A stretch of 64,000 nucleotides of DNA, from NCBI RefSeq assembly GCF_050436995.1, contig NC_134770.1, positions 7,078,501 through 7,142,500 of the forward strand, given 5' to 3'. Positions 23,201 to 34,094 of this stretch are shown here, in pieces. The stretch is from Anticarsia gemmatalis (Eukaryota > Arthropoda > Insecta > Lepidoptera > Erebidae). The notes below the pieces were generated by a model. It was given only the letters and a program-made list of their open reading frames with translations. It made no database searches and was not told the origin of the DNA. How positions within the stretch are numbered: the first letter of the stretch is position 1; every line of letters starts with the position of its first letter. The position numbers and the translations under genes were made by a program.

Positions 23201-26200
23201 AGGTTACGCCTCGCCGCGGCCACTAGGAGCGGTGTTGTACATTATTATGGACACATGTTGAATGGGTGAGTGATTCGATAAGTTAAAGTCAAAGTCAAAT
23301 GCTTTATTTTAAACAAATATTTGAAATCGTCAAAATATTTTTTATCTACCACTGTTTCGGAAAAGCTGTTGCTCGTGAAAAGAAACGGCATGAAACTCGC
23401 TTTTTAATGTCAATTTCCATAATACTGTAAGACCTTACAATGCAAACATTTGAATGAAAAGCTTTGAAATATCGGAAAACCATGCATATTTTTATGTATT
23501 TAAGCAGATTGCACATATTGTCCACGTCTCGGCTCTTTCATCTGCCAAAAATGCGGTCGCCGTTGTCACTCCCGCATAGGCCTATTAAGTCACGAACGAA
23601 GATGTTCTCTCATTACAAATATTTCTCTATCTGACGCCACCTGAATCATCTGCAATAGATGGACATAGGCCAATGATGACGATGATGACATACTGTGTGT
23701 GTACAATATTTGGGCATTATGAATGTTATGTTATTTATGTATTAAGTAGAGTTCTTTATATTGTTTGGGATTGGTTGGGAAAAATATGAATCGTAAATAT
23801 AAGTTGTTATTTCAAAACTGCCTCAGCTAGATTGATTACTATATATAATCTGTTTGTTGTTTTTATAAAATCAATACTTTAACGTTCCCATGATATCACT
23901 CATGCCATGTGTCATGTAATTAGGTACTTGATCATTATCTGATACTGAACTGCAATTATGATAAATATCAAAGTGCAGAAATACCTATTTTCCTACAGTT
24001 TTTATACATAATACAAAATTTTATTTAACCAAGAATTTAATTAGTCACTAATACTCGCTACCCATATGAGGTTTGCTAAATATTGACCCCAAAGTAACGA
24101 ACGCAATAAATAGGTCAAATTTGAAAACCAACGCACGAAATTTTTGTTTCAATCGGAGTCAAACATTTTCGGGGTTTTACGAGACTGATATAAGTTAATT
24201 ATGCCATTGTTGGCAACTTTCGGGTCTTTACGACCACCACGCAACCTCAGGCATGCATTGTCGTCCACGTTGAAACCTTTCCCGTGTAAATCCCGATCCC
24301 TCGGGAACTCCGGGATAAAAAGTAGCCTATGTGTTATTCTGGGTCTTCAGCTACCTGCATACCAAATTTCATCGTAATCGATTCAGTAGTATTTGCGTGA
24401 AAGAGTATCAATCATCCATACATACTCACAAACTTTCGCATTTATAGTATTGGTAGGATGTTGATAGTATATTGGCTTAGATTTAAACCTTAATCCTTTT
24501 TTCTAGGTCATCAAGCAAGCCAATAAAGCCCACAGTGACGATCCAGGTGTCGAGTGATGAAGCCAGGCCGTTACCGCTGCAGTGCTGTCGACTTACCGCT
24601 ACAGATCTACTGCTAGGATACACAGACCCGCCCGTACTGCTGTTTGAGAGAGTGGTATGTAGGGATAGGCTTTAAAGTATTATTACACTCTGTTGAGAAG
24701 ACATAATGGTCAACGCCTTTAGGTGACTAAACTTATGAGACTCAAAGGTTCTGGCTTGACTTAGGAAGCGAAAATTATATAGAGTATAAGTGCTACAATG
24801 GTAGTAATAAAATGTTCTCTATTTTTATTCCGCTGCGCAAGGGCCTCCTTCCGCGTTTGGGATGCGTTCAGAAATCAAATTATAATCGAATAATGACTTT
24901 CTCCGTCGGAAGGTCGTGGGGTCTATTCCCACTCGAAGCAATATTATTTGTGCGATCTGCTAAATATTGTTTCGGGTCTGATTGTACTTTATGTCCGTTG
25001 ATATGTTTGTAAAAGCCCCGCGATACAAGAAACATTCTTATTGCGGGAATCTTCTTAAAATAAGAAAGACTTTCTTCTTTTGTCGAATTCCCAACTGTTC
25101 CTAACGTAAATCTCAACAAGCCTATTAAAATTTTACAGCAACACACTTAACTTTATGCTTTTTCTGTCCACAGACGCCAGATTTAAAATCAAAGACTCAG
25201 ATTTTAATCCGCGAGACCAAGAAGAAGCACAAACAGACGGACAACGTGAACAAGACGCGGTCTGATGACTCCGCGCAGGTCACGTACGTGGAGCCCATGG
25301 GCGGAGTCGCCAGGAAACGAAACGCGCCCGGAGACAAGGTGCGTATATCACTTTATAGACATACTTTAAACTTTTGAAACTGGTGTGACATAGTTTGATT
25401 CACACGTAATAGGTACTGTTAGAGCTACCACTGCATTATAATTTGTTCATATTTTCAGAAACTGAAATTTTGTTATATAAATTCAAAAATAACTCCTTAT
25501 TAGCTCTTTTTGCTCAGTCGGTTTACAAAATTTAACGGAAATTATAACCTAATACCAACGAAAAACGTTACTTCTCATAACCAGTAAGTACTATAATATG
25601 AGAAGGACAGTCTAAAAGAGAGAGAGAGCTAATATATATGTATATTAAGATCAAATAGTGTAAGTGGTTTTGTTCAATAAATAAATAATTATCTCCTTAT
25701 GTTTGTAGGTGGAAGTCCCGATGGAAGCGCGCCTGGCGAACCTGGCGCTGGACGTGAAGGGTCGCGGCAAGTCAGCTGTCAGTCAGAACCTCACCAAGCT
25801 GCTCATGCAGGGACTACACTCCAAAGACAAAGCGTAAGTTACTTTAATATCATTTTATTAACATAATTGGCCAATAAAGTTTAAATAATGTCCTGGACGT
25901 AACAGGACAGATCTTAAGCATCGCATGCTTCTGACTGCCAATCAGAAGGTCTCGGGTTCGATACCCCTGGTCGAGCAAAGTGCTATTGGTTTTTTTTCTA
26001 TATTTATATTAGATTATTTACTAGTATTATTTTGTAACGTGCCCGGTATATGACAAAAGACCCCCAATTACATAAGACTAACATATTTTGATTGTTAATG
26101 GCGAAACATGGGAGTATTATATACATCTCTACCTACACCTTCGGATGTAACAAGTGTTATATTGTATGTATGTAAATAAAATAATAGACTGTGTCATTAC

Positions 26201-29200
26201 CATAGACTGGTGATGAAACCAAAAAAGTTGCCTAGTAAATAATTAATGTGTCTGCTGTTTGTTTCAGTATAATACTGACAGTGCTACAGAAGGACGACCC
26301 CGGCGTAGCTCTGCGCACGGTGAGCAACCTGCCCGCCGACCACGTGCCGCTGTTACTGGAGCAACTAGCCGACATGGCCACCAGGAAGACTAGCCAGTAA
26401 GTATTTACACTTACCATCTAACCTTCTATTATGTAGAGAGAAAAATATTTTGATGTTGCGAATAAGAATCACTGGCACATGTAGACGAAATTTATGAAGA
26501 GCTTAGAATAGTACGTTTGAGTAACGCTTTTTACTGACTGACATAGGTTTACTCGATTATGCAATGAGTAATACTTGTCTTGAAGAAGTGGCTCGAGCGA
26601 CTGTTTTTTTTTACGGTGTCCGCCTTCATTTACCGGATTTTGCAATACATACGTTGATTTATGAGTATAGTATGTGACTGTACACGGATACTTAAAAGCT
26701 TTTGTCATGATTCCACAGTAGTCGATCAATTCGCAGTAGTTATTTAAAAAAAAAAAACTCCCTTTAATTTCAATGAAACAAACTAACTGATATTTATACC
26801 AACAGATGCGCAGCGGTATGCACATGGCTTTCAGCAGTGGTTCGATGTCACTCGGCGCTCCTCCTCGCCACGATGGGCTCCAGCGCAGCTGACCACCTCA
26901 CGCAACTACTAGCTATATTTACACACAGGTAATATCTAAACTTACTTACTTTTATAATGCATTAACATTTGGAGCGAAAATTGCTTTAATTTGAAAGGCA
27001 AACATAGAAAATAAAAATGAGAGTCAAAATGGCGGGTGTACCATAGCGAATTAAATTATACCAATTACCAAACAAATGTACCTATAACGTACTAATTTGT
27101 ACCTAGCTCTAAAAAATCTGTACCTCTTTCAGAACGAAATTATTTCGAAATTAAGGTACACCCGCCATATTGACATCAAGATGGCGGGTGTTCTATAGTA
27201 TTTTATTATTTAAACATTACTCATAAAATCTGATTACACCAAAAAATTGTACCTAAAAAGTACCTCAAGTAAATAGTAACACAAACTTGATCAGTGGGAT
27301 AGTTCCTGAGAAATGAAACAACCGTTTCTCGTTTACTTGAGTTTATTATTATTATGAATGATTGATCTAGGTACATATTTTTATATATTTTAGGGATAGT
27401 TATTAAATTATAAATCATGAATTTTAATATAAAGTTTACAGTTTTAAAGAGAATCATGTACGAATACTGAATGTAACATTAACAATCTACAAAGAAAAAA
27501 TGCTTTTTTGCCACTTAATTTTAACATGCCAAATATATCAATGCTCAATCAATCGGCAGAGTCCATGTTATGTGAAGAAAGTAATATTGTACAATGTATA
27601 GACGTAATGACTGCATCGGTATACGAACATTAAAATACGAACTAAGTAATACAATAGCTTTTGAGCTGAATCAAACAGATGTAATTTGTCTTAAAGACAT
27701 ACCTATGGAAATAACATTAAATAATACAAAATACGAAGTTCTTGGATTAATTGAGTTTTTACCGTCCGGCGGCGATGTTACAGACATCCACAAAATTGGT
27801 CACTATCGGGCTCATTGTCGTCGTAATGCTCAATGGAAATGTTTTGATAATCTCAATAATTTTATAACCAAAACTCCGAATTCACTTATCGCTAATTGCA
27901 TTATGTATGGACGAAAATAAATAGGTACCTACTTCGTAACTTTGACGCGTTATTAAAATTATTGAGATTATCAAAACATTTCCATTGAGCATTACGACGA
28001 CAATGAGCCCGATAGTGACCAATTTTGTGGATGTCTGTAACATCGCCGCCGGACGGTAAAAACTCAATTAATCCAAGAACTTCGTATTTTGTATTATTTA
28101 ATGTTATTTCCATAGGTATGTCTTTAAGACAAATTACATCTGTTTGATTCAGCTCAAAAGCTATTGTATTACTTAGTTCGTATTTTAATGTTCGTATACC
28201 GATGCAGTCATTACGTCTATACATTGTACAATATTACTTTCTTCACATAACATGGACTCTGCCGATTGATTGAGCATTGATATATTTGGCATGTTAAAAT
28301 TAAGTGGCAAAAAAGCATTTTTTCTTTGTAGATTGTTAATGTTACATTCAGTATTCGTACATGATTCTCTTTAAAACTGTAAACTTTATATTAAAATTCA
28401 TGATTTATAATTTAATAACTATCCCTAAAATATATAAAAATATGTACCTAGATCAATCATTCATAATAATAATAAACTCAAGTAAACGAGAAACGGTTGT
28501 TTCATTTCTCAGGAACTATCCCACTGATCAAGTTTGTGTTACTATTTACTTGAGGTACTTTTTAGGTACAATTTTTTGGTGTAATCAGATTTTATGAGTA
28601 ATGTTTAAATAATAAAATACTATAGAACACCCGCCATCTTGATGTCAATATGGCGGGTGTACCTTAATTTCGAAATAATTTCGTTCTGAAAGAGGTACAG
28701 ATTTTTTAGAGCTAGGTACAAATTAGTACGTTATAGGTACATTTGTTTGGTAATTGGTATAATTTAATTCGCTATGGTACACCCGCCATTTTGACTCTCA
28801 TAAATAAAATTATACTAAATACTATGAAAGCATATAAAATTGTACTAAACGCGAGTGTATTCCATACACCTTAGGATATAACTGGCGTGATGATAACTAA
28901 TTCATTTTCTATTACAGACGGTCCCACCTATGTCAGCTATTAAATCTAAAAGGTCGTTTAGATCTTACAATATCGCAGCGCAGCGCAGATAACATGCAAA
29001 CTGAACAGGAGCCCGTACTCGAGTATAATGGTAAGAATTATAATTATTATAAACATCGTACAAGTACAGTTGAAGACACCACGGGTTCGATTCCCAAATA
29101 AGAAAAAAGCTATTGGAGTTTCCTAGTTTTATTAGATAATTCTTAGTAGTAACCTAGATTCTGGTTGTTTACCCTGTATATGAAAAGCTTGGCTTCTTTT

Positions 29201-30464
29201 TAACCGATTCATGGCCAGTGACTCAACAGTTGAGTCATTAAAAAACCTTTAGGAAGGCCGATGGCTCAATTGGTGAGTCAAACCAAAATTGTATAAAAAC
29301 GGATATTAAAAAAAAAAAAACACTTAAACTACCATTTTTCAGATCTCATTAAACATTTCCGTGAATATCAGACCTGGCCCTTCAATTTAGAGAATATTTT
29401 TATTAGTCAGGTGTCATAAACCTTTTGTATAACTGCCGCAAAACATCTTGAATATTTTTTAAATCGCTATACAAGCATTTGTTGCATATATTTAACTAAA
29501 TATATATATATATATTTATAAAATTTATAAACACAATAATTGCTCGTTCGTTTTCTTTTATTATCTTCGTCTTCATCAGAGTCCAAAATTTCTTCAATGC
29601 TAGTATCTGAACTGTTGTTAGAAAGTACATTGCAACTATTACGAGATTGAGTGAATGGACGCTTCTTTGGTACACTTTTTTGTAAAATCGATTGACTACA
29701 GCTTGGAAAACCTTGATTTTCTTTATCTTCAATTTGTTGATCATGGAAATCAGTAAACATTGCCTGGCTACATTTAGTAAAATCGTCGTAGTTCTGATTA
29801 TCTACAAATAATATTACAATAATAAATAATGATTGAATACTACTAAAATGTTTACTACCTCTGCAATATTTCATTAAAACCAACAAATACTACCTTGAAA
29901 CGCCATATTAACTTTTATTATCCACAAATTCGAATAGAACACAGTAACACGTTTCTGGTTGTCAGATTGGCTCGAATGCTGGCGAAAAGCATTAAATCAT
30001 TACAAGGAGCCAATGACTCATCAGTTGAGTCATCCTTCAGGGAGGCCGATGGCTCAAATGGTGAGCCACCGACCAATGAATGGGGCCTGGCTGAAATGTT
30101 CACGAAAATGAAGGTGGCAATGAATCGGTTAAGGGGACTAACTTTACGATACAACGTTGTTCATATATTTCCTGTTATACCTTCGGGTGTAACAGGCGTG
30201 ATGTTTTAAATTAATAAAAAGAAGCACCGTTCTAGTAACATTTCCTAGACAGTTATAAAAACAATAATAAGTTATTTCTGTCTATTATTTTAATTATAAA
30301 ATGTCTTGTCACTAGATACGTCATCGGACGAGGAAATGGAGGCGGAAGCGTACGCGTCAGACAGTGGCGCGTCGTGGGGAGACGACAAGTTCGACAGTGA
30401 TCATGAACAAGATGATCAAGACGACCAGGGAGAGCAGCAGGACGATGACTCGGACGGAGATTGA
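20286..30464 (+). CDS. WDR43: WD repeat protein 43 (UTP5), small-subunit processome
   Basis: Eleven exons, all with GT-AG junctions and matching phase: 20286-20459, 21291-21617, 22351-22517, 22996-23265, 24507-24654, 25174-25338, 25709-25833, 26268-26396, 26806-26928, 28918-29030 and 30316-30464. Together they encode 629 residues (human about 677). WD40-type blades are visible at GRLRIWDTETN (about 21-31), FVYEWDLN and YQVRVWRLHD. A basic run KKQRRKS lies near 247. A Utp12 domain spans about 440-560 (NLTKLLMQGLHSKDKA..., TWLSAVVRCHSALLL). The C-terminus from about 582 is very acidic. WDR43 is the t-UTP/UTP-A subunit Utp5; it acts in the nucleolus in early pre-rRNA transcription and 18S maturation. 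The start ATG is the first in-frame one, with blade sequence immediately after. AATAAA lies at 30526-30531. Introns hold a 5S SINE (intron 2), a LINE fragment (intron 4), tRNA-type SINEs (introns 5, 7 and 10), a large foldback element (intron 9) and a TTAA element (intron 10). Confidence 0.93.
21666..21935 (+). mobile_element. 5S-derived SINE, family B, in WDR43 intron 2
   Basis: Runs from ggcgcccgtagcctgttgcg through ctgtgggttaagcaaacctt, ggcgcggtcattccatagat and gggtgaccgcatagtggtat to the tail ccatacgataagaagaagaa. It is one of the two longest copies. Confidence 0.85.
23285..23420 (+). repeat. LINE-tail type repeat in WDR43 intron 4
   Basis: Reads aaagtcaaagtcaaatgctt ... ctgtttcggaaaagctgttg, related to the repeat at 13515-13735. 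Confidence 0.45.
23505..23700 (+). pseudogene. Fragment of a non-LTR retrotransposon ORF2 C-terminus
   Basis: In one frame this reads a Cys/His cluster: CTYCPRLGSFICQKCGRRCH then SRIGLLSHERRC, a C2H2-type finger seen at the C-terminus of some LINE ORF2 proteins in Lepidoptera (family knowledge). It is followed by a short tail and a tgatgacgatgatgac run. There is no RT upstream, so this is a 5'-truncated dead copy inside WDR43 intron 4. Confidence 0.6.
24060..24455 (+). repeat. LINE-tail type repeat in WDR43 intron 4
   Basis: Reads aaagtagcctatgtgttatt, cataccaaatttcatcgtaa and tcgcatttatagtattggta, the same tail style as family R but with a different body (tttcccgtgtaaatcccgat). Confidence 0.45.
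24898..25075 (+). mobile_element. tRNA-derived SINE, family A (5' truncated), WDR43 intron 5
   Basis: Begins inside the B-box region (cggaaggtcgtggggtctat), then tttgtgcgatctgctaaata and gtttcgggtctgattgtac. Confidence 0.75.
25895..26168 (+). mobile_element. tRNA-derived SINE, family D, WDR43 intron 7
   Basis: Head ttaagcatcgcatgcttctg and aaggtctcgggttcgatacc (B box), then tggtcgagcaaagtgctatt, and a tail of caccttcggatgtaacaagt. Other traces: a split copy at 29041-29199 plus 30133-30208, and tail-only pieces at 28850-28895 and 63650-63705. Confidence 0.65.
27594..27920 (+). CDS. Foldback-arm ORF with ubiquitin-protease-like His box (left arm)
   Basis: An ATG-initiated frame of 108 residues (MYRRNDCIGIRTLKYELSN...). 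Residues from about 55 on read YEVLGLIEFLPSGGD, IGHYRAHCRRNAQWKCFD and NLNNF. The order of a Y-x-L-x-G-hydrophobic strand, G-H-Y-x-A-x-C-R, then W-x-x-F-D resembles the C-terminal catalytic-His block of ubiquitin-specific proteases (peptidase C19). The Cys box expected N-terminal to it is not present in the arm, so no active protease is encoded here. The last 17 codons come from the loop and differ from the other arm. It is probably a captured or decayed gene fragment carried by the transposon. The protease resemblance is a motif reading, not a database result. Confidence 0.5.
   Translation: MYRRNDCIGIRTLKYELSNTIAFELNQTDVICLKDIPMEITLNNTKYEVLGLIEFLPSGGDVTDIHKIGHYRAHCRRNAQWKCFDNLNNFITKTPNSLIANCIMYGRK
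27901..28224 (-). CDS. Foldback-arm ORF with ubiquitin-protease-like His box (right arm)
   Basis: Mirror copy of the left-arm frame, starting at 28224. It is identical for the first 91 residues and then has a different 16-residue ending (NASKLRSRYLFIFVHT) encoded by the loop. The identity means the arms are recent, or are kept alike by gene conversion or snap-back repair. The function is the same as described for 27594-27920. Confidence 0.5.
   Translation of the reverse strand: MYRRNDCIGIRTLKYELSNTIAFELNQTDVICLKDIPMEITLNNTKYEVLGLIEFLPSGGDVTDIHKIGHYRAHCRRNAQWKCFDNLNNFNNASKLRSRYLFIFVHT
29041..29199 (+). mobile_element. SINE family D, left half (split copy)
   Basis: Head traces caccacgggttcgattccc and aagctattggagtttcctag, related to 25895-26168. 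It is interrupted at TTAA by the element 29204-30128. The right half is 30133-30208. Confidence 0.55.
29204..30128. mobile_element. TTAA-flanked DNA element, WDR43 intron 10
   Basis: Flanked by TTAA at 29200-29203 and 30129-30132. Terminal inverted repeats start ccgattcat at the left and end atgaatcgg at the right. Subterminal motifs differ: atggccagtgactcaacagt at the left; cacgaaaatgaaggtggcaa at the right. Internal copies of gactcaacagttgagtcatt and gccgatggctcaa occur near both ends. TTAA duplications occur in piggyBac and Kolobok elements; the family is unassigned. A 420-bp minus frame inside (29467-29886) has an acidic/basic stretch (IEEILDSDEDEDNKRKR) but no recognised transposase motif, so the element is probably non-autonomous. 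Confidence 0.75.
29467..29886 (-). CDS. Unidentified ORF inside the TTAA element
   Basis: A 139-codon open frame. The middle part (DFHDQQIEDKENQGFPSC..., KKRPFTQSRNSC..., SSDTSIEEILDSDEDEDNKR) is low-complexity, Ser/Asp-rich with basic runs, like the linker of a nuclear protein. The N-terminal residues could include intron sequence. No catalytic motif is visible. It could be a leftover exon of the transposon's accessory protein. I do not recognise it. Confidence 0.3.
   Translation of the reverse strand: MLVLMKYCRGSKHFSSIQSLFIIVILFVDNQNYDDFTKCSQAMFTDFHDQQIEDKENQGFPSCSQSILQKSVPKKRPFTQSRNSCNVLSNNSSDTSIEEILDSDEDEDNKRKRTSNYCVYKFYKYIYIYLVKYMQQMLV
30133..30208 (+). mobile_element. SINE family D, right half (split copy)
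   Basis: Reads ggggactaactttacgatac, then tgttataccttcgggtgtaa and caggcgtgatgtttt, the family D tail, resuming immediately after the TTAA element. Confidence 0.55.
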
Positions 30465-30525
30465 CCATAATATACATAGTCACTTTTTATATAGCAGTTT
30501 TATTTATCCCCCTGATATTCACTCG

Positions 30526-30531
30526 AATAAA
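30526..30531 (+). terminator. Poly(A) signal of WDR43
   Basis: AATAAA, 62 nt after the WDR43 stop codon. Confidence 0.7.
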
Positions 30532-30566
30532 ATAGATAGGCTAACGGATTTGGAGCTACTGAAAAG

Positions 30567-30572
30567 TTTATT
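30567..30572 (-). terminator. Candidate poly(A) signal of fibrillarin
   Basis: TTTATT on the plus strand is AATAAA on the minus strand, about 655 nt after the FBL stop. It faces the WDR43 signal at a distance of 35 bp, so the two 3' ends probably overlap. Confidence 0.45.
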
Positions 30573-31227
30573 ATATCAGTTATTTCACGTTTTTTGACAC
30601 GCGACGTCTATTCTCCCCACCCCTATCGTAATATGAATTACTTGTAAATTGGATTCGTGATTCTGGTTTATCACGTTTTTTTCATATTACTACGTCCCTT
30701 AGTTGCTAACTCCGAACACAGACAATAAATACGTGCGACCGTGTAAAAGAAACTACATTCCTGAAAATTAAAACATCTGTCGTTGGATGGGAAATAGCTA
30801 CTCATAAAGCAAAATATCTTAATACCTTGTTTGTAGGAACGCATTGGATTATCAAAAGAATATTATCCTCAAATAGTCATTCTCACCATCATATATTTCA
30901 TTCAACACTTATCTAATAACATACAGCTCGTATGTCATACAACTTACAAACTAATACTTTAAGAACTTTACAAAAATAGCTCTTTACACTGAGAGGGAAT
31001 GAAGTCAAAAATGGTTTTACAAATGTCTTAAAAACGGCGATTATATATCACTATTACACATTTTACTACAGTGATTTACTTGGATATTTAGTAGTCCTTA
31101 TAATAAAAATAAAATGTTAATATTTTTACAGAATTTGGCACCTTAGAAGTTCTTTCTGCAAAAATAGTGACATTTCAAAATGGCGCGCTTTTTTGGCGCT
31201 TAAAATTACAGATTATAAAACTTATGT

Positions 31228-34059
31228 CTATGCTTTCTTGGCCGGTGGTCTGAATATACCGACTACGACGGCGTGATCTCTTTCGTAAGGCTCTAGAGTT
31301 AACTGTTCTTGTGGTTTTAGTTTATCGGCTTGTAATTTCTTTACTTCGGCGGCGAATACAGCTTCGGGTTGGGCTGTTGAATCAATACAGGAAGCCTGTG
31401 GAGTAAGAAATAAGTGGTTAGTTTTGAGAACATTTTAATTTTAATATTGGTGAGTATTGGGAATCCTCAGTGAGAGAGTTCAATTTTATCAACATGAAAA
31501 ATTTAGATTGTTTTTATCATCATAGGAAATATAATACTTATTATAACAATAGAATATACCCAAGGTTTTCTATTTTGTCACTCATATTCATTGTTAAGAC
31601 AAAATAGGTTAAATTTACACATTAATATACATTTAACCCAAATTACAGTGTTACACTAATCTTATTATCAAATCTAATTCATAATCAGAGAACTTAAAAC
31701 CTTACTTTTTAGTATACCCTTGATATATTCTGCTACAAAAAATCTTTGACAAACTTAAAGAAAGACTTACCTTAATAGAAATAACGAAATGTCCTCCATT
31801 CTTCAAGAAGTGTTGTGCGTTTAGACTAACAATCCTAGCTTGGTCCGGTTGAGCGACATCAGCGAATATGCAGTCTACCATGCCTACCAGCATTCTGTGA
31901 ACAAAATACTTGATTTAGATAGGAAATAGGCGAAATATGGAGTCTTGTTGAAGGGTTATATCAGAGAGAGAGTTCAAATGTTTCAACATGAAAAATTTAG
32001 CTGAACGAATTCATCATGAAAGTTATAAGTGGCTACTTTAGGTGCGTTTATTTATAGACTATCCCGCTGTAAAAGTCTTGCGCCATGGGAGACATGACCG
32101 CCCAAAGAAAAACGTCTCGAGCCTCTCATAAGAAAGGCGTATTTACTAGTATAGAGTACAACCAGACCCTAGAAAGCGTTGGTCGTGAAAATATTTGTAC
32201 CCTGTGTGTTTCCAACCCTTGTACTGTTGGGTGATAACAGGGAGTTAAAATCTAATCCACAGTCGGGCATTATTATCACAATAATAAAAATCAAGACTCG
32301 AAGAAAATGTACCACAATTTTACAAATATGCGTTATCAAGTATGTAAAATTCTTACCTGTATTTCAATGGATGCCTAGCATCTTCAATAATAGGTATAAT
32401 GTTGGTCCTTTTCTTGGCTACATTGATTAGATCTCTGCCCGACCTGTGTGAGAACTCCACTGCGTACACCAGACCTTCCTGCAAGTAACTTAGTTGATTA
32501 GTAAAGGGGTTTAAAAGTGGGTGCTTTAGAGGTTAATTTGGGGTGTATCAGAAGTGGGTATGTGGACATAGTCTTCACGAATAGGTCAAGATTAGAGGGA
32601 CCACAATCATCATTTAGGTGTAGTAACTGTAAATAATATGCTGTGTTTATATATGCTTGTTTGTATTTGTGTATAAAACGAAATTGCTTGAATTGAAGCC
32701 ACAACACAGTGTGGTTCAGTAGCAGTTTAACCCAGTTTTATAGCAGTGGCAATAACCACTGTTGGTTAAGAGTATCACTCCAAAAATGAAGAAAAAGCTA
32801 AGCCTTAAGTAGGTACTTAGAAAATTTATAATTAAGCTACTATCAACTAAAAAACCTCATTAGTAAATATACGAAACTCAGAAGCAACAGCATATTAATA
32901 TTAACAATAGATTGCTATTTTTATACAATAACATACATCAGTTTAACTTACCGGTCCAACAATATCGGAGACATGACTGACAGTAGTTCCACTAGCAGCT
33001 CCGAGGTACAGCACCCTGGACCCTGGGGGCATATGTATGGCATCCACTCCACCCATGATAGCTGCAGCCAACTTCGATCTGAACGGATTCCATACTCTGT
33101 ATTCAACCTTTTCTCCTTCATTCTGTAAAATTTAGGGGGTTTTAGCAAAGGGTTGTAAAGGGGGTGTTTTAGGGTTGAATTTAGGGGTTATCAGAAGTGG
33201 GTATGTGGACATAGTCTTCATGAATAGGTCTAGATTAGAGGGACCACAATCATCATTTAGAAATTCTTTATTAAGATATTTTATAGGTGCTGTTGATATG
33301 CTAGTTCAAGTGAACCAAACATGATTAATGATCAACAAACATGACAAGACTAAATTTTACTATTTAACCGATTCATTGCCACCTTCATTTTCGTGATTTT
33401 TTAATGACTCAACTGTTGAGTCATTGGCCATGAATCGGTTAAAGTTACCTTAGCTTTAACTGCATTGTTATACAGTTACACTCAATTTAGTTACTTCCTA
33501 TTTATAAAATGGCTGTTCTAAAACTATAAAAATATGCTGCTACACTTTTGTATATAAACTACACCTAGAGCACCCTTCTAACATTCCATAAATCTCAGTT
33601 ATCTATCTCTAACATTTATCCTATCCTTTTCCCTGTCAATATAAACTGTATAAATACCTCTACAGAGATCCTCTTCTCTCCGTACACCTCAGACCCAGGC
33701 ACCAAGTTCTTAGTGACGAGAGCGTCTTCTTTGCCTCTCGCGATAAACACTCCCGCATGTCTGAACAATAACACGAACTTGTATTAAAATGAAATAAAAC
33801 ATGTACAAATATTGGTAATAATGTGTTAAATTATCAGAAATATATTTTGGCTTCAAGCATTCGCTTTCAGAAGAACGAAAGTTATATTAAATAACATCAT
33901 TTTATGATTGGGATGCGATTATGAGCTATTTGACCTAAATGTGTTGATAAAAATATCTCAAATACCCCACACATACTAAAAATATTTTAGACAAAATAAT
34001 GTGTTTATTGCCACACACAAAGATAGCATCCATACTAATATTATAAATGCGAAAGTAAC

Positions 34060-34094
<35 letters not shown>

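Larger units (their letters stand above)
27017..28801. mobile_element. Foldback transposon with 848-bp inverted arms, WDR43 intron 9
   Basis: Arms 27017-27864 and 27954-28801 are reverse complements wherever I compared them (coordinate sum 55818). The loop is 89 bp. Ends read atgagagtcaaaatggcggg and its complement. An 8-bp direct repeat, aaataaaa, flanks the element (27009-27016 and 28802-28809), so this is a genuine insertion. Each arm also contains internal gcgggtgt motifs (tggcgggtgtacc, agatggcgggtgttcta). No transposase is present. An 8-bp duplication fits hAT, P or KDZ-type transposases; the superfamily is not established. Each arm carries the coding segment described at 27594-27920 and 27898-28224. 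Confidence 0.9.

Noticed and set aside
20460..24506. snoRNAs in WDR43 introns, by analogy with fibrillarin
   Set aside because: I looked about 70 nt upstream of the 3' splice sites of introns 1-4 and found no C/D pair. Later introns were scanned less carefully.
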